Shown one piece after another: positions 36,545 through 50,227 of a DNA stretch of 64,000 nt (position 1 is the first letter of the stretch; every line of letters begins with the position of its first letter). The notes below the pieces were generated by a model. The model saw only the letters and a program-made list of their open reading frames with translations, was not told where the DNA came from and ran no database searches. Where the stretch lies: positions 9,005,501-9,069,500 of the forward strand of contig JAJFZO010000034.1 of the NCBI GenBank assembly GCA_021397835.1, in the 5' to 3' direction. Origin of the DNA: Moringa oleifera. Taxonomy: Eukaryota > Streptophyta > Magnoliopsida > Brassicales > Moringaceae. The position numbers and the translations under genes were made by a program.

Positions 36545-36553
36545 TAGTATTTA
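36545..36553 (+). repeat. Right 9-bp target-site duplication of the MULE
   Basis: TAGTATTTA, identical to 26,391-26,399. Confidence 0.92.
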
Positions 36554-36703
36554 TACAGTAGGAGGTCTGCCGCTGTCTACAAACAACGAAGCTATGCCCT
36601 ACTATATTAAGCTTTTGACCAATGGCTGATCTCCTCAATTCTTTAGAAATTGCTCAGAAGCATTTTAAGTACTTTTAACATTAAAAAACTCTCCTGTGGT
36701 TTA

Positions 36704-37930
<1,227 letters not shown>

Positions 37931-38029
37931 TCAGAGAAATGAATTGCTAAAGAACAGAAAAGAAATGAAAAGCAACAAAATCATTTGAAAACTTTGAGGC
38001 CTGTAGTCTGTTTGCTTGTTCAACTATCT

Positions 38030-38037
38030 TTTATATA
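38030..38037 (-). promoter_or_regulatory. Probable TATA box of the ACO gene
   Basis: TATATAAA on the minus strand, about 140 bp upstream of the ACO start codon and followed by a plausible leader of about 100 bp. A short TA repeat (38,048-38,065) lies just upstream. Confidence 0.6.
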
Positions 38038-38149
38038 CATGCATACATAGATATATATATATATAAGTCCCAAACTTAGTGGTTGTTCACTTTTTTGGGC
38101 AGGAGTTTGTGTTGGATTAGCTATTTAATCTTTTTATGTCTGGGCTTGG

Positions 38150-38945
38150 GTTAATTTTATGACATGATACGAAGAATCATGATGTGATACTAAGAAAGAA
38201 CCTCGCAAGATTTTTAAAATGATTATTTCTTTTTCTATTTCATATCTACTTTTAAAATTTTGTACTATTTTATTTTGTAACTAATTTTTCATTATTTTAT
38301 CATTACATTTTATATTTTATGATTGCATTTATCGACTTTTGTGACAAGATATCTATCTTGTAATTATTTTTTTGTCATTTCATAACTATATTTTTATATT
38401 GTTTTTAGTTTATTATATAGATAAAAGTCATTACTAATAAATATTTGATCTTTATAAAGAGTTAAAAGGTTTCAACAAGGATTTTGAAGCATTGTGATAT
38501 TGATATCATACCAAACACAAAACACGTTTTGAATGACTCATAGAAGTAAATAGTCAGTAGCACCTGCTTTGGTCATTTAGTAGAATTGAATAAGGATTTC
38601 ATATTTTCTAGGTTAGTCATTCACAATTTGCTACTCCAAGAGATCAAGCAATCTAATGATGAAGAGATGTGGTTTTGACTTCAAAAGAATGAGGTATCAT
38701 TTGACAAGGAAGTATTTTATTTAATCATTGGGTTGAGATTTAGAGAGCTACCAGACAATACGATTTCACCTAATCCATCTAGTATTCATGTAAGGTATTT
38801 TGATAGAAAAGACAAAGTTAGCACCGGTGCTATAAAATCTAAGCTGCTTGAGGGTAAATTTGGCGAGGAGCCTCATGATGTGGTCGAATTAAGGCTGATT
38901 TACTTGCTTAATGCCTTAATCAAAGGTCACCATACAAGAAATTAA
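38150..38945 (+). pseudogene. Decayed DUF1985 fragment of a second MULE
   Basis: From about 38,420 to 38,940 the + strand follows the first exon of the Ulp1 gene at 27,263-27,770: TAATAAATATTTGATC at the start, AACACGTTTTGAATGACTC, then in the last frame LRFRELPD, KSKLLEGKF and IYLLNALIKG. Stops and frameshifts are common. The upstream 270 bp has CGTG-poor AT-rich sequence with TTTTGTGACAAGAT, like the noncoding motifs of the intact MULE. The fragment breaks off near 38,945, so Ulp1 itself is absent. It is much older than the copy at 26.4 kb. Confidence 0.85.
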
Positions 38946-39499
38946 TTTCTCTTGAAGTCTCATACTCTTTTTGTAGTATTTCTCCTTTTTCTTCAAGAAA
39001 ATATGAACAAAATTTAAAGATAAGAATATTCGAAAGAAAAAGGTTGAACGAGAGAAAAGAAAGTTATAAGGAGAAGTTTAAGAGAGTTTTAAGAGCCACA
39101 TGAGATCTATGAATCTATAAATCTTTGAATTTGTCTATCTCAATCTGTTTTGCAACTAGAAATCCCACTTCTGCATAACTTAGCATGCAAATGGCAGGTG
39201 GGTGTAGTACGCCTAATAGCTTTTACAAACTTAACAAACACTACAAGAAATTTACTATTTTTTCACAAAAAAATATTGTAGGAAAATAAAGAATTTCTAT
39301 GAGAATCTATCTTTTCCATGAAAATTTTTACGAAAGAATATTTATAATAATTATATTCATCAAAATGTTAATTTTTCTACGAAATTTACTTCTGTGGTAA
39401 TTTTCCAATGACATTCCCATGGAATCTTTGTTGGAAATATTTAACATTATGTTACTAAATTTTTTAATTAATAAATAAACATAAAAATTGACACAAAAA

Positions 39500-39925
39500 A
39501 TTTTTGTAGCAATTAATTTTTTTTGCCACAAAAATACTTCGTGGGAATTAGTCTCTTGTTGATACGAAAGAAATTCTGTGATAATAAATTCATTTGCCAC
39601 GGTTGATATTTTGTGATAATTTTTTTTTGCCACGGAACATATTCTGTGGCCAATATTTCGTGGCAATTCATATATTTAGCCACTGAATAGTTTCAGTGGT
39701 GATCCATATCTTTTGCCACGGAAGTGTTTCCGTGACAATCCATATCTTTTGCTGCAGAAGCTATTCTGTGGCAATTGATATTTTTCGTGGCAATAGGTTT
39801 CTTTTGCTACGAAATATCTTCCGTGGCAATTAATCTCTTATTACCATGGAAAAAATATCGTGGCAATTGATCCTTTGTTGCCATGGAAGAAAATCCGTGA
39901 CAATATTATGTTTGCCACAAAATTT
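39500..39925. repeat. Left subterminal repeats of CACTA copy 2
   Basis: TTTTGCCACGGAA, TTCCGTGGCAAT, TTTCGTGGCAAT and similar words alternate in both orientations about every 30 to 60 bp. These are the expected TNPA-binding sites of the family. Confidence 0.75.
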
Positions 39926-40215
39926 TTAATTAACAAATTTATTGAATGTTATTTTTTTAATAATCAAATAAATAAATAATTTTTTATTTTGTTTAATTCA
40001 TATCAAAATATATATTCAATATAATTCACAAAAATCAATAAATATATATATTTATATAAATTAATAAATATATTTTTTCATAAAATAAATTTAATAAAAC
40101 AAACAAAAGCATTTAAAAGTCACAATAAGAGCGAAATTATCATATGTAATGTTAAATACACAATATGCTTAGATTAAATATGTAATCGCACTTATCAATG
40201 AAAATTTTTTAAAAC

Positions 40216-42800
40216 AATCTAATCATCCTCTATAAGATCAGCACCATCATCATCATCACCATCATCATCATCACCATCATCATCATCAACAACTAGACTA
40301 GAAGAAGCACCACGCTGACCTAAAGTACCTTACTGCGAACTCATTTGTCTAACAAATCTATTTAAACGCTTCTTCGTCGAGGCTCTTTTTCTTTTAGTTT
40401 ATTTTCTCTTAGATCTCCTATTTTTATTTGTCTTTTCATCTCTTCTCTCAAATCTTTTTGTTGTGTCTCCATCAGATCATGTTCTTTCTGTAGTCGTTTT
40501 TCCATCTCTTTTTCTCTCGCATCTCTCACAGCACGTTCTTTTTGCAATCTATCTTCCATCTCTAAACGTTCTCTTACTAGTCGTTCTTCCATTTGTACAT
40601 GTTCTTTATCAAATTGTCTTTGCATATCTTGAAAATGAAACATCATTTGTTACATTGTAACACTAGATGGGGCATGTGAAGATTGAGGGCCAAAGTTTGA
40701 TGCTTCATAAAAGGCTACCTCTGATCCAAATCCAAATGCCCTACCTCTCTTATTCTTTTCACCTACAACTTTAAAAAAGATGGTAAAATCATCAACAGAT
40801 AATCCTGAGGCGATGGTATCCTCTCTCAATTTCTCATAACTAGCTTGCACATAATTAGTTAAAAAAAATGAAACATATTAAAATAAGAAAAAAAATTCTT
40901 ATGTACCAACAAAATCACAAATAGTAAATTAATTAATCAAAATGTATTAAAAATTTTTAAAACCAAAGCAAAAAATTATTAAGAAAAAGTAAAGGAATCC
41001 AAATAAAAATTTGAAAAAGAAAGTAAAAGAAAATTTAACTCACATACTCAGCATATGTGGTTGTTCCATCTAATGAACTAGTAGCACATATTATATTTAA
41101 CACCACTATATATAACTAATAGTAAAGTCACAATATATGCATAAAATATAGTGAGATCTATGCTAAGAAATTAATTTGGCCCAATTTAAGAAGAAGATGA
41201 TCTATAAAAGTGATGCTTGTTGCCAACAAAAATAATAGAGTGGTGTTACACTCACAAGGTATGCTTCTAAAAAATACAGGAATCAAACTGACAAGAACAT
41301 GCAACAAAAAAAGTGATGTGCATCCCAGTGACAACAAAAAGTAGAAAAATATAAGCATTCATTTGTAAAGCAACAAAAAATACCTCAACTTTTTACAATA
41401 ACATAAATTTAACTTATCCATAATAGCATATCATTAAAAAATAACCAATTACTAAATACTAGATCAATATAAGGTAGTTTTTTGTCAAATAATTTAGACA
41501 CAACGTGAAGACATACAACCTACATACAAGAAGCTAGGTTTTGTTATTTTGATAACTAACCCCAAACCTCAATAGAAACAAAAAAACCATTAATTAATTT
41601 ATTCCATTCAACGCATAGTTAACCAAAGACAAATATATTCTACTTTTAAATACTCACATAAATTTGTGCAGCTCTTTCTATGGCCCATGTACCAGTCTCT
41701 TCATTATGATTTAACTTTCGAAACAGTTCTGCATGCTAGGATCCCTCGCAAGCTCCTTAGCCTAACAGTTACCAAATGAAAAATAAAAATCTATCAAGTG
41801 TAACTAAATATATGATAATGACATGAAAATAATGAATTGAATTAAAAAATTACTATTCATCTTCTATGCTCAGAAATGGAAATGGAACCTCTTCGACGCA
41901 CAATGGCTTCACTAAGAGATCGATTGTTTTTTTCCTTTGTGATGCAGCTTGAAAGGTTGGGTCCATCGTCCATTAGTAAACATTGCTTCTTGAATGAATG
42001 GCTGCATCCATATTTTCTTAGACTTCTTAGTTTAGATCGATGCAAGACTCGATCGAAGGACCTCTGCGAATTTAGACCCCCATATCCGTCTAACTACACC
42101 ATCCATAAGTGGATCCCATTTACATTTTTTCTACAATAATATTGACCTCGAATTAGTTAGTTAAGCATGTAAACTAACTATAACTATAAGAAAATTGATT
42201 TTTTAAATTGAACAACATGTTATAATATCACTTGAAATTTGACATACCATAATCTCGAATGTTAGTTAGAACTTCACACCATCTAGTTCATGGCTGATTA
42301 AATTTTGATTTGATGATTTCAAAAATAATGGCAACTATCCTAGATGTAGGCAACAATCTATAAACATACCATACAAGAATTACAACACAATACGTAATGT
42401 TAAGATAAGCGTAGTATAACAAAAAAGATAAGTTGTCATACTATTTTCTATGGGCTGAATGTATAGCCTATTCTCTCCTACTGCACACGTCGACTTAGTC
42501 GATGGTGTGTGAACTGTAGCATCTCCAGGTGAGGGTGTATGGTCAGATGATAATGGTCCAGATAACGGTGTATGACATGCAGGTGAATGGTGTGTAAATT
42601 AGAGGCGATGGGGCATCAACCGAGGAAGACATTCTATGAGCTGGGAATGATGGTGCATCAATTGAAGGTGATCGTGTCTGAGTAAAAGGTGATGTCACCT
42701 AAGCTGTAGAAGATGTGTCCAATGTGTAGAATGTGTAGGACCATCTACCCTTACCTCTAACACCATAAGCACCACGTCCCCTTCTTTCTCACTTCTGTAA
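40216..42800 (-). pseudogene. TNPA-like (Transposase_24/Ptta family) relic of CACTA copy 2
   Basis: The minus-strand pieces run as follows. A Pro/Ser/Thr-rich N-terminus with HTPSPGDATVHTPST (about 42,490-42,560) comes first. The region MDDGPNLSSCITKEKNNRSL lies at 41,880-42,000. Near 41,660-41,760 is SMQNCFES, with NHNEETGTWAIERAAQIY in the alternative frame. At 40,650-40,850 is DDFTIFFKVVGEKNKRGRAF, the diagnostic Transposase_24 core. A long Glu/Lys/Arg coiled coil (40,362-40,646) follows, then an acidic tail of Asp runs encoded by ATC repeats at 40,236-40,295. A frameshift and a stop separate coil and tail. The protein family binds the subterminal repeats. Confidence 0.78.
40236..40295. 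repeat. ATC trinucleotide repeat encoding an Asp-rich tail
   Basis: Three blocks of (ATC)4 separated by ACC. On the minus strand this reads blocks of four Asp separated by Gly. Confidence 0.85.
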
Positions 42801-42919
42801 GTAATGAACAAAGTATGTTTAGTGAGAAAATTAAAAAATGGGCATAAATCTAATTTGTAACATATTCAATCATAGACCTTTATAATCAGTCACTATTAAC
42901 AATGTCATTCACAGAAGTT

Positions 42920-45900
42920 TCATCTTCACTATCAGACTCCCCACTATTAAATGATATTACTTCTTCTTCTTCAACTTGAATCTCTTGATCTTGATCATTG
43001 ATATCTCTTAAATTATTTACAATCTGATCGTCATAAAAGACAAGATGTAACTGTGCATCATCTTGGAATGGATCATCCGGAGATTCAATTCGATTTCATG
43101 CTTTAGTTTTGATGACCATATTCCAGTCTCTCTTTTGTGGAGCGGTATTAGGATACGGTGTAAAATATTCTTGTTTTGCTTGATATGAAAAAAATAAATG
43201 TATCCTTCCTTTGATATCTCCTATTGGTTCTAATATCAATAGTCTCATACTTGGGATAGATCCTTGTACTCATGCTAAAAGGCTCAAACCATTTATAATT
43301 GAAAATTATCAATTGTTTCACAAGCATACTAGGATGCTCAATCTCTATAATTTTTTCAATCATTCCATGGTACATATAGTTTGTACTTATCAAAACTACT
43401 CTAGAGTTATTTGAATTTCGATTATTAGCCTAAGTAGAAGTATGGAAACAGTAACCATTGACTAGTGAATTAGATAAATGTTGACCATATTTATAGGTCC
43501 TTATGCTAAATCATGCAAAAATGTATCATTGACCCTATTGATAGGATTGTGTACTTAATAGCATATTGATAGAAACAAACTTTGTCAAGATAAATGCTAT
43601 TGAAATTTACATTATTTCATAATTCCAATGAGAATTACCATGAAATTATTTACGTATTCCTTGAACCAATCAACAAAGTTTGGTTGTATACGTTTTGTTA
43701 TATCGACTTCTTATAGAATCGATAAGAATGTGGTTAATGTCTGAATGTATATTCTGCAAGGATAAATAGCACATGTGTGAAATTATATCCAATATAATTA
43801 ATGTAAAATGTTACTAATATGCATAAAAGAACTTATTGTACAAAGAGTTCAACTTCAGGACAATTCATAAGCATGTATTTGCTTATCTCAAATGCTTCCT
43901 TTTGTGTAAGATAACGAGCCTTACACAACCCTTCACTTCGACCAAAATAATTAAAGAAAAATAGTTGAGGAAGCTCAAATGACTTTCCATCATCATCATT
44001 TCATGGCACTTTTTGATTTCTAGCTTGGACATGTGCCTCAAAGTAGTGAAAACTAAAGATGATGTCTCCTATAATATGTAAGCTTCACAGATGGAACCTT
44101 CCACATGAGCTTCATTCTTAGCCTTCTTTTTCAGATTATGTAAAAATCTACAACACAACATTTTCACATGCATTGAGATGATCACATAAGCTCAATCCAT
44201 TTAAGTGCAGATAAAATTTCAATAAAACGATTCATACCTCTCAGATGGATACATCCATTTGTATTGTACTGGTCCTCTAACTTGCACTTCATACACTAAG
44301 TGCACAGGTAAGTGTTTCATGACAACAAAAAATGCAAGAGGAAATATCTTTTCCAACTTACACAAAATTACAACAATATTATTGTCCATCACATCTAACT
44401 TATTCTCTTTTAGTTTTGGATAAGATAAATCTCAAAAGAATGGACTAAATTCAGTGATAGCTTCCCAACTAGGTGTAGGTAAGCAACTGAATGCAATTGG
44501 TAATAATCTCTCCATCACCACATGACAATCATGGCTTGTCATATATTGCAATGTACATGTTCGAATGTCAACACATCTGCCCAAGTTAGATGCATATCCA
44601 TCAGGAAGTTTCAATTCTTTTATCCATTCACATATAGCCTTCTTCTGGTCCATATCTAGTGTATACTGAGCTTTTGGTTTTATGAACCTTCCATTACCTC
44701 TATCTTCAAAGATGCAAGTCATTTTGACGATAATATAAAGGTAGATCCAATCTTGCCTTGACATTGTCCTTAGTTTTTCCATTAATGTCCATCATAGTAT
44801 GAAAAAAGTTCTTAAAAACATTGGCTTTGGTATGCATGGCATCTATATTATAAAGGTTCAATAAATTGTACCATATGGTAAATCACAAAAGATGCTGCAT
44901 TTAGTGAAATTATGCAACTCTCCATAGCCATGTGTTCAGTGCTGGCCTCCTGTGTCAATTATTTTAGGAAACTGAATAGCTACGTGATACAGTTCCGCAT
45001 TAGAGAGTCTCTTGGTGGTTCACCCTGTTCAGTTTGACTCTTGATAAAATTCCTTCTGTTTCGTCTAAATGGGTAGTTCGTTGGGAGGAATTGTCGATGA
45101 TAATCAAAATAACATATCTTTCGACCATGTTTCAAGTAAAAAGATTTCGATGATCCCATACACACTGGACAACCTAATCGACCTACTATTTGCCAGCCCG
45201 ATACTGTATGCAGGGAAGTCATTTATAGTCTATAATAGTGCAGCTTTCATACAAAAGTTTTGCTTCAGTGAGATATCATAAGTTTCAACACGATAATCCC
45301 ACAATAGTTTCAAATCTGCAACTAAGGGCTGCAAAAACATATCTATTAAGGCCTTTGGATTGTTCGGACTAGAAATGATTGTTGTTAAAAACATATATTT
45401 TCTCTCTTTATGCACATCCTTGGTCAAAGATTATACGGGGTCAGAATGGTGGGCCAACACAAATATACATTAGACTCATATTAAAAGGACTGAAGCCATT
45501 AGAACATAGTCCTAATCGCACATTTCTTAGTTATGATGCAAACTTCGGGTGAGTCAAATCAAAATGCTTCCAAGCTTTCCCATCTAAGGGGTGTGCTAAT
45601 ATTCCTTCTTCGCATTTATTCTTATGATGCCATCTCATATGCTCTGCAATAGCATTTAAAGCAAACAATCTTTGCAACCATAAAACTATTGGTAAATACC
45701 ACATTTTTTTCTTCCGTACATCCTTATTTTTGTTATTTACTCTTTGTTGATTTTGAAAACAACCTTGACCAAAAAATCTACATTCTTGTTCTGCAGCACT
45801 ATTACCATAATATAACATGCAACCAGTAAGACAACAATCAATTTTCTTGTAACCACATCCAAGCTGAGAGATCAATTTTTTAGTTGATAGAAATTATCGG

Positions 45901-46339
45901 GCATCTTATTACTCCTCGATAATCCTTCTTTAAACAGAGTGATTAATTCATCGATGCACATTATAGTTACATTATAGTCAAACTTGATACTCATCAATCT
46001 CACAAAAATAGATAAGACTGAGTGACTTTGACATCCATCCCACAAGGACAACTGAGCAACATTTAACATATCATAGAATTTTGATGACGCTGAATTCGAT
46101 AATTTTGGCTTGATATTCGGAACAAAGGATGGTCCCGCAGCATTCTTGACTATTTTTTCATAATTATTAATATCCTCATGGACTGAAGTAGGTTTATAAT
46201 GACTTGGAACGAATGGAGTAGGAGCCTCACCGTGGTTATGCCAATGGTAGTAGTCAGGCTGAAAAACTTTTCTATATAGATGTAGTCTTACTATATCTGG
46301 CTCGTAAAAGCACGACACTTGCATTTCACACAAGGACAT
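42920..46339 (-). pseudogene. TNPD transposase relic of CACTA copy 2
   Basis: The minus strand shows the N-terminal exon (46,339-45,872: EPDIVRLHLYRKVFQPDYYHW, LWDGCQSHSVLSIF). Transposase_21 follows (LGCGYKKIDCCLTGCMLYYG, RMRWHH-type segment and GKAWKHFDLTHPKFA at 45,531-45,875; LWDYRVETYDISLKQNFCMKA at 45,230-45,427; FYLKHGRKICYFDYHRQFLP near 45,100). DUF4218 includes DGYASNLGRCVDIRT and MTSHDCHVVMERLLPIAF (44,432-44,782, continuing to about 43,860). DUF4216 is at 43,148-43,430. Specific lesions include a one-base loss in an A run near 45,873 (YQLKN) and a stop right after PKFAS. It is a relic, but less decayed than copy 1. Confidence 0.85.
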
Positions 46340-46689
46340 GTGATCGACTGATTTGCTTGGTACACAAGTAGCTAATAGAAAACTGATATAAATTAATTAA
46401 CTCCTAACATAAATTCTGGTGACAAATCATTCGTCAAAGTTCTCCTATTATACATCCAACGAAGATGCTCAGGAATTTCCATCTAAAAAAAAGTCTAATA
46501 AAAAAACCAATGATGTCATTCTTAATAAACTATTGATATAAGTAAAACATTAGTTTTTTTTTTTTGTTAAAAGATGACGATATTGATAAGATGAATAACT
46601 ATGGCTTCTATCTCACTATCAAATTGGCTTTTCACTAGAACAAGTTCAAGTGAACAACTAAAACTTTGCATTCTTGAGCTTTAATTGTT

Positions 46690-47890
46690 GTCATATTAAA
46701 TCAGGAGAATTCTGATGGGAATTGGAGGATCAATTAGGATGTGAAGGCACCTTCCAAAATGAAAGATTTTATATGGAGATTATGCAGAGGCTGTGTGCCA
46801 ACAAGATCTTAACTAAGGACAAAAGGTTGTGATATCCTGATGGTTGTCCTTTATGTGAAAATAGGGTAGAATCATACTGGCATCTCTCTGTTAGTTGCTC
46901 TTTTGCCAAGAGGTGTTGAATTGAAGCATGGGACATGGATGTTACTATAGAAAGCTTTACTGGATGGATTTTTAGGGTGCTAGAAAGTACAGAGCATGCA
47001 TTGAGAGGAAAATTATGTATAGTACTAGGGTAGTATGGAAAGAAATACTAGAATATGGAGCTATAAGATTCTTTCTCCTCAGCAGGTGGTAAATGTTAGA
47101 CTAGATTTTTTTTTTTAAGCTTGGAACTTTGTTAATTTGTGCATCATGAAGTAGAGAAGGATCTGAGATACCTAAAAAATGGACAAAACCTGGTACTAGA
47201 CAATCTAAAGGGAATATGGATGCTATAACGTTCACTAACTTTAATAAGTACAGCATTGCGAGCAAATAGAGCAAAAAGCTTATCATTTCTTTCTATTACA
47301 GTGGCGAGCTTGTCATAGTCAATCCTAAAGGAAGAATCTTGCTTTTTCACGACTTAAATCTGGTAGGCATGGCACTGATAATCAATGATGAGCATGGTGC
47401 TTCTGTCAAAAGTATAATTTAAGTCCACAAAAAGGAATATGAAGCCAAACGAAGTAGAAAGCTTACTGTTTCTTTCTATTAGAGAGGCAAGCTTGTTATA
47501 GTTGGTCTTAAAGGGAGAACCTTGCTTTTTCACGACTTAAATTTGGTAGGCATGGCACTGGTAATCAGAGATGAGCAGGGTGCTTATGTCAAAAGTATAG
47601 TTTACGTCCACAGAAGGGGACATGAAGCCAAAGGAAGCATAGAGCTTACTGTTTCTTTCTATTAGAGTGGTGAGCTTGTTGTAGTTAGTCCTAAAGGGAG
47701 AACCTTGCTTTTTGATGACTTAAATCTAGTAGGCATGGCGCTAGTAATCATAAATGACCAGGATGCTTTTGTCAAAAGTATAGTTTAAGTCCACGGTAGG
47801 GAATATGAAGTTAAAGGAAGTAGAGGCCTAGGTAGTTAAAGAAGCTTTAAAATGTTCATTGCAAAGTTAGTTTGGAGACATGATTTTTGA
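46690..47890 (+). pseudogene. LINE (non-LTR) fragment: zf-RVT and RNase H-like region
   Basis: The + strand reads VKAPSKMKDFIWRLCRGCVP and then CPLCENRVESYWHLSVSCSF. This is the zf-RVT domain that follows reverse transcriptase in plant LINE/L1-type ORF2. FTGWIFRVLEST follows (46,950-46,985). From 47,277 on is the RNase H-like RVT_3 segment, with VGMALVIRDEQGAYVKSIVY and HEAK, in three tandem copies. No RT is present. It sits between the presumed CACTA promoter and TNPD on the opposite strand, so it is a nested insertion or captured fragment. Confidence 0.75.
47277..47826 (+). repeat. 183-bp tandem repeat, three copies
   Basis: AGCTTAYYRTTTCTTTCTATTA begins units at 47,277, 47,460 and 47,643. 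The period is exactly 183 bp, 61 codons, so frame is kept from copy to copy. Each unit encodes the RNase H-like block of the LINE fragment. Confidence 0.9.
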
Positions 47891-47996
47891 GTTAGATTTG
47901 ATAGAGATGGTGCTTAACTTTAAGCAAAGAGGAAAAGGAGAGAAAAAGTATTCCCACAACTACTTAACTTTAAGCATATCGGGTGGGCAAAATCCG

Positions 47997-48240
47997 AGTT
48001 TACCTTTTCAAATCTAGTGATGATTTACCAAATGATTAGATTTGATCTTCACGTAATGACCAAGTAGCAAGAAGAGAAAAGATATTGTAGAGAAATGGAG
48101 ATTACAGAGAGCAAAAAGATTACAGACAATAAAGGGAAGAAAAAAGTGTGCGATGGCAAAGAAGAAAACTAAATTAGGGTTAGGTTTTTAAGTAGGTATT
48201 TATACTACATCGAAACGACGTCATTTTGATGTAGTATTTT
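47997..48240 (-). promoter_or_regulatory. Probable promoter and leader exon of CACTA copy 2
   Basis: On the minus strand TATAAATA (48,204-48,197) is followed by AACCCTAACCCTAAT, a CT-rich leader (TTTTCTTCTTTGCC, CTCTCTGTAATC) and a donor-like GAAAAG/GTAAAC near 47,998. This fits a transcript that splices over the LINE fragment into TNPD at 46.3 kb. It is inferred from motifs only. Confidence 0.45.
48203..48236. promoter_or_regulatory. 34-bp near-palindrome centred on GACGTC
   Basis: The arms TACTACATC and GATGTAGTA pair perfectly, and the centre is the bZIP-type palindrome GACGTC (48,217-48,222). Fifteen of 17 base pairs match. It overlaps the TATA region of the presumed CACTA promoter. Confidence 0.8.
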
Positions 48241-49640
48241 GTTTTTTAATTTATTTATTTTAATTAAATCGTTTAATCATCAATATGTATTAATTGAAAT
48301 TAAAATTAATCAGTATCAATTAGCAACTTATATATTGCAATTTAGACTAATAATTACAATTTACATTAACAAGTAATTATTTATCAATTGATGCCTAATC
48401 AAACATATTTTTTACTAAACAATGCAATTAGAAACAAGTAATTGTTTCAAAATTGATAGCTAATCATAGTTATATGTACCAATGTTTTAATCTTAAATTA
48501 TTTATAACTTTAAGTTTTTTAATTACAACTCATGGCTCATCATTATAAGTACTTATATTTATTAAATAAATTAATATATTATATATTTTACGATGTGTTA
48601 CAATCAATGTAATGTAGTTCACTGCACGATATCTAATATATTATGAAAATACAAGATAATTAAATTCATGATTTTAAATTGGGTTATGTGTACTAATCAT
48701 GATGTATATATATACCATGAGATTTTCTTGTATATATTACTATATATTGTAATGTATAAATGTTTAAATTAATTTATTAAATGCACTAATATATTTTATA
48801 CATTTTATAATACATTAAAAAATATATGATATGATATATTTTTAATAATAAAATAAATTAAATTATTAAAAAATTATTACATATTATATATTTAAAATGC
48901 AAGAAAGCAAACTTGAAGCAATGCTCTCTTACTTTTAAGTATAAGACCTAAACCATTGAAATAAACAACCAAATGTAGTATTATTTTCAAATGCAAATTA
49001 GATTACTATTTACTTTTTAGTAAATATAATCATTAATTCAAGTGGTTGAATTTTACTTTTATTATAAATAATATATTATCAAATTGAAAATAAATTTTTC
49101 ATGTATATTAAATTTGTAATTACAACAAAAATATATAAAAGAACACTTAATTATACCTTAAACAATTAACTAAATTTGCCAAAAACAAAAAAACAAACAT
49201 ATTTCATTACTCATCTCTTTTTCATTATAATAATTATATAATTAAAATAATTATGATTAAATATTTAATTATGATAAATAAAGAATAAAAATTAAATTAA
49301 ATTATTTTTAAAAAATCTACCTTCTTAGATATTATCAAATTACATTAAAAAATATTTTATAAAATTTTAAAAAATTAATTAAAAATTTTAACTCACTCAA
49401 TGATTCCTACGGAAAAAACTACTTGGATATTATCCGTGATGAATTATTATAAATGATTATTATAAATTATTTTTATATTAATTATTTAAATATTTAAATA
49501 TTTAAATATTATATCAAATGTTAAAATGCTTTTTTCAAAATTCTAATGAAGAAAACCGTGGCAAGCACTCAAAAAATATTGCAATGAAAAACTACATTGG
49601 CAATTAATTAAAATAATAAAAAATTATTTTAATATACTAA
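48240..49640. other. AT-rich interior of CACTA copy 2, no gene seen
   Basis: Long A/T runs, no domain-bearing frame on either strand. Confidence 0.5.
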
Positions 49641-49669
49641 ATTAAAAATTATTTTAACAAAATTAACAC

Positions 49670-50215
49670 GCAAAATTTTTGTGGCAAATGATGTAAACAT
49701 TGCCACTGTTTATTCCGTGGTAATATTATTGCTTAAAATAATTTAAAAATTGAAGTATACACTTTTTCAATGGATTATCACGGTTTTGCCTTCCGTGGCA
49801 AAGGTAACAACTAATTCCCATAAAAATATACTGTGATAATTGTACTATAAATTTTATTTATTTAAATTTAAAAATTTAAATATATAATAAAAATAATTTC
49901 CATGTTATTAGTCGTGACAATTAAATTAATTATTTTTTAATATTAATAAAACTATATAAAATCTATCACAGTAGTTTTTCATGAAAAATTCTTAACATTA
50001 AAAAACAAAAATAAAAATGAATATTTTTATTAATTTTCTTAAGGATTTTATTACGAAAATATTTGTAATAAATAATATGTTGAAAATTTTGATGGAATTT
50101 CCATTGGAATAATAATTTCTCATTACATAATTTTTTCATATCAATTGGCGTAATAGATTTCAAAAATTCTCATGATTTTTATTTCCGTGGGAATTTTTCT
50201 TAAGAATTTTACTGT
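49670..50215. repeat. Right subterminal repeats of CACTA copy 2
   Basis: GTGGCAAATGATG, TTGCCACTG, TTCCGTGGTAA, CCTTCCGTGGCAAAGG and ATTTCCGTGGGAA recur in both orientations, matching the left subterminal motif. Confidence 0.7.
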
Positions 50216-50227
50216 TTTCTTGTAGTG

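Larger units (their letters stand above)
39239..50227 (-). mobile_element. CACTA (En/Spm) transposon, copy 2, both termini present
   Basis: The left end begins CACTACAAGAAATTTAC at 39,239. The right end, read on the minus strand from 50,227, begins CACTACAAGAAAACAG. The first 12 bases are identical. Both subterminal regions carry repeats of TTCCGTGGCAA and TTGCCACGGAA. Between them are TNPD and TNPA relics on the minus strand and a LINE fragment. The flanking triplets (AAA left, ATT right) do not match, so the usual 3-bp target duplication has mutated or been lost. Length 10,989 bp. The subterminal motif differs from that of copy 1, so the two belong to different families. Confidence 0.85.

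Noticed and set aside
47101..47350. Minus-strand frames near the LINE fragment
   Set aside because: The plus-strand LINE similarity explains the sequence and the frames have no motif.
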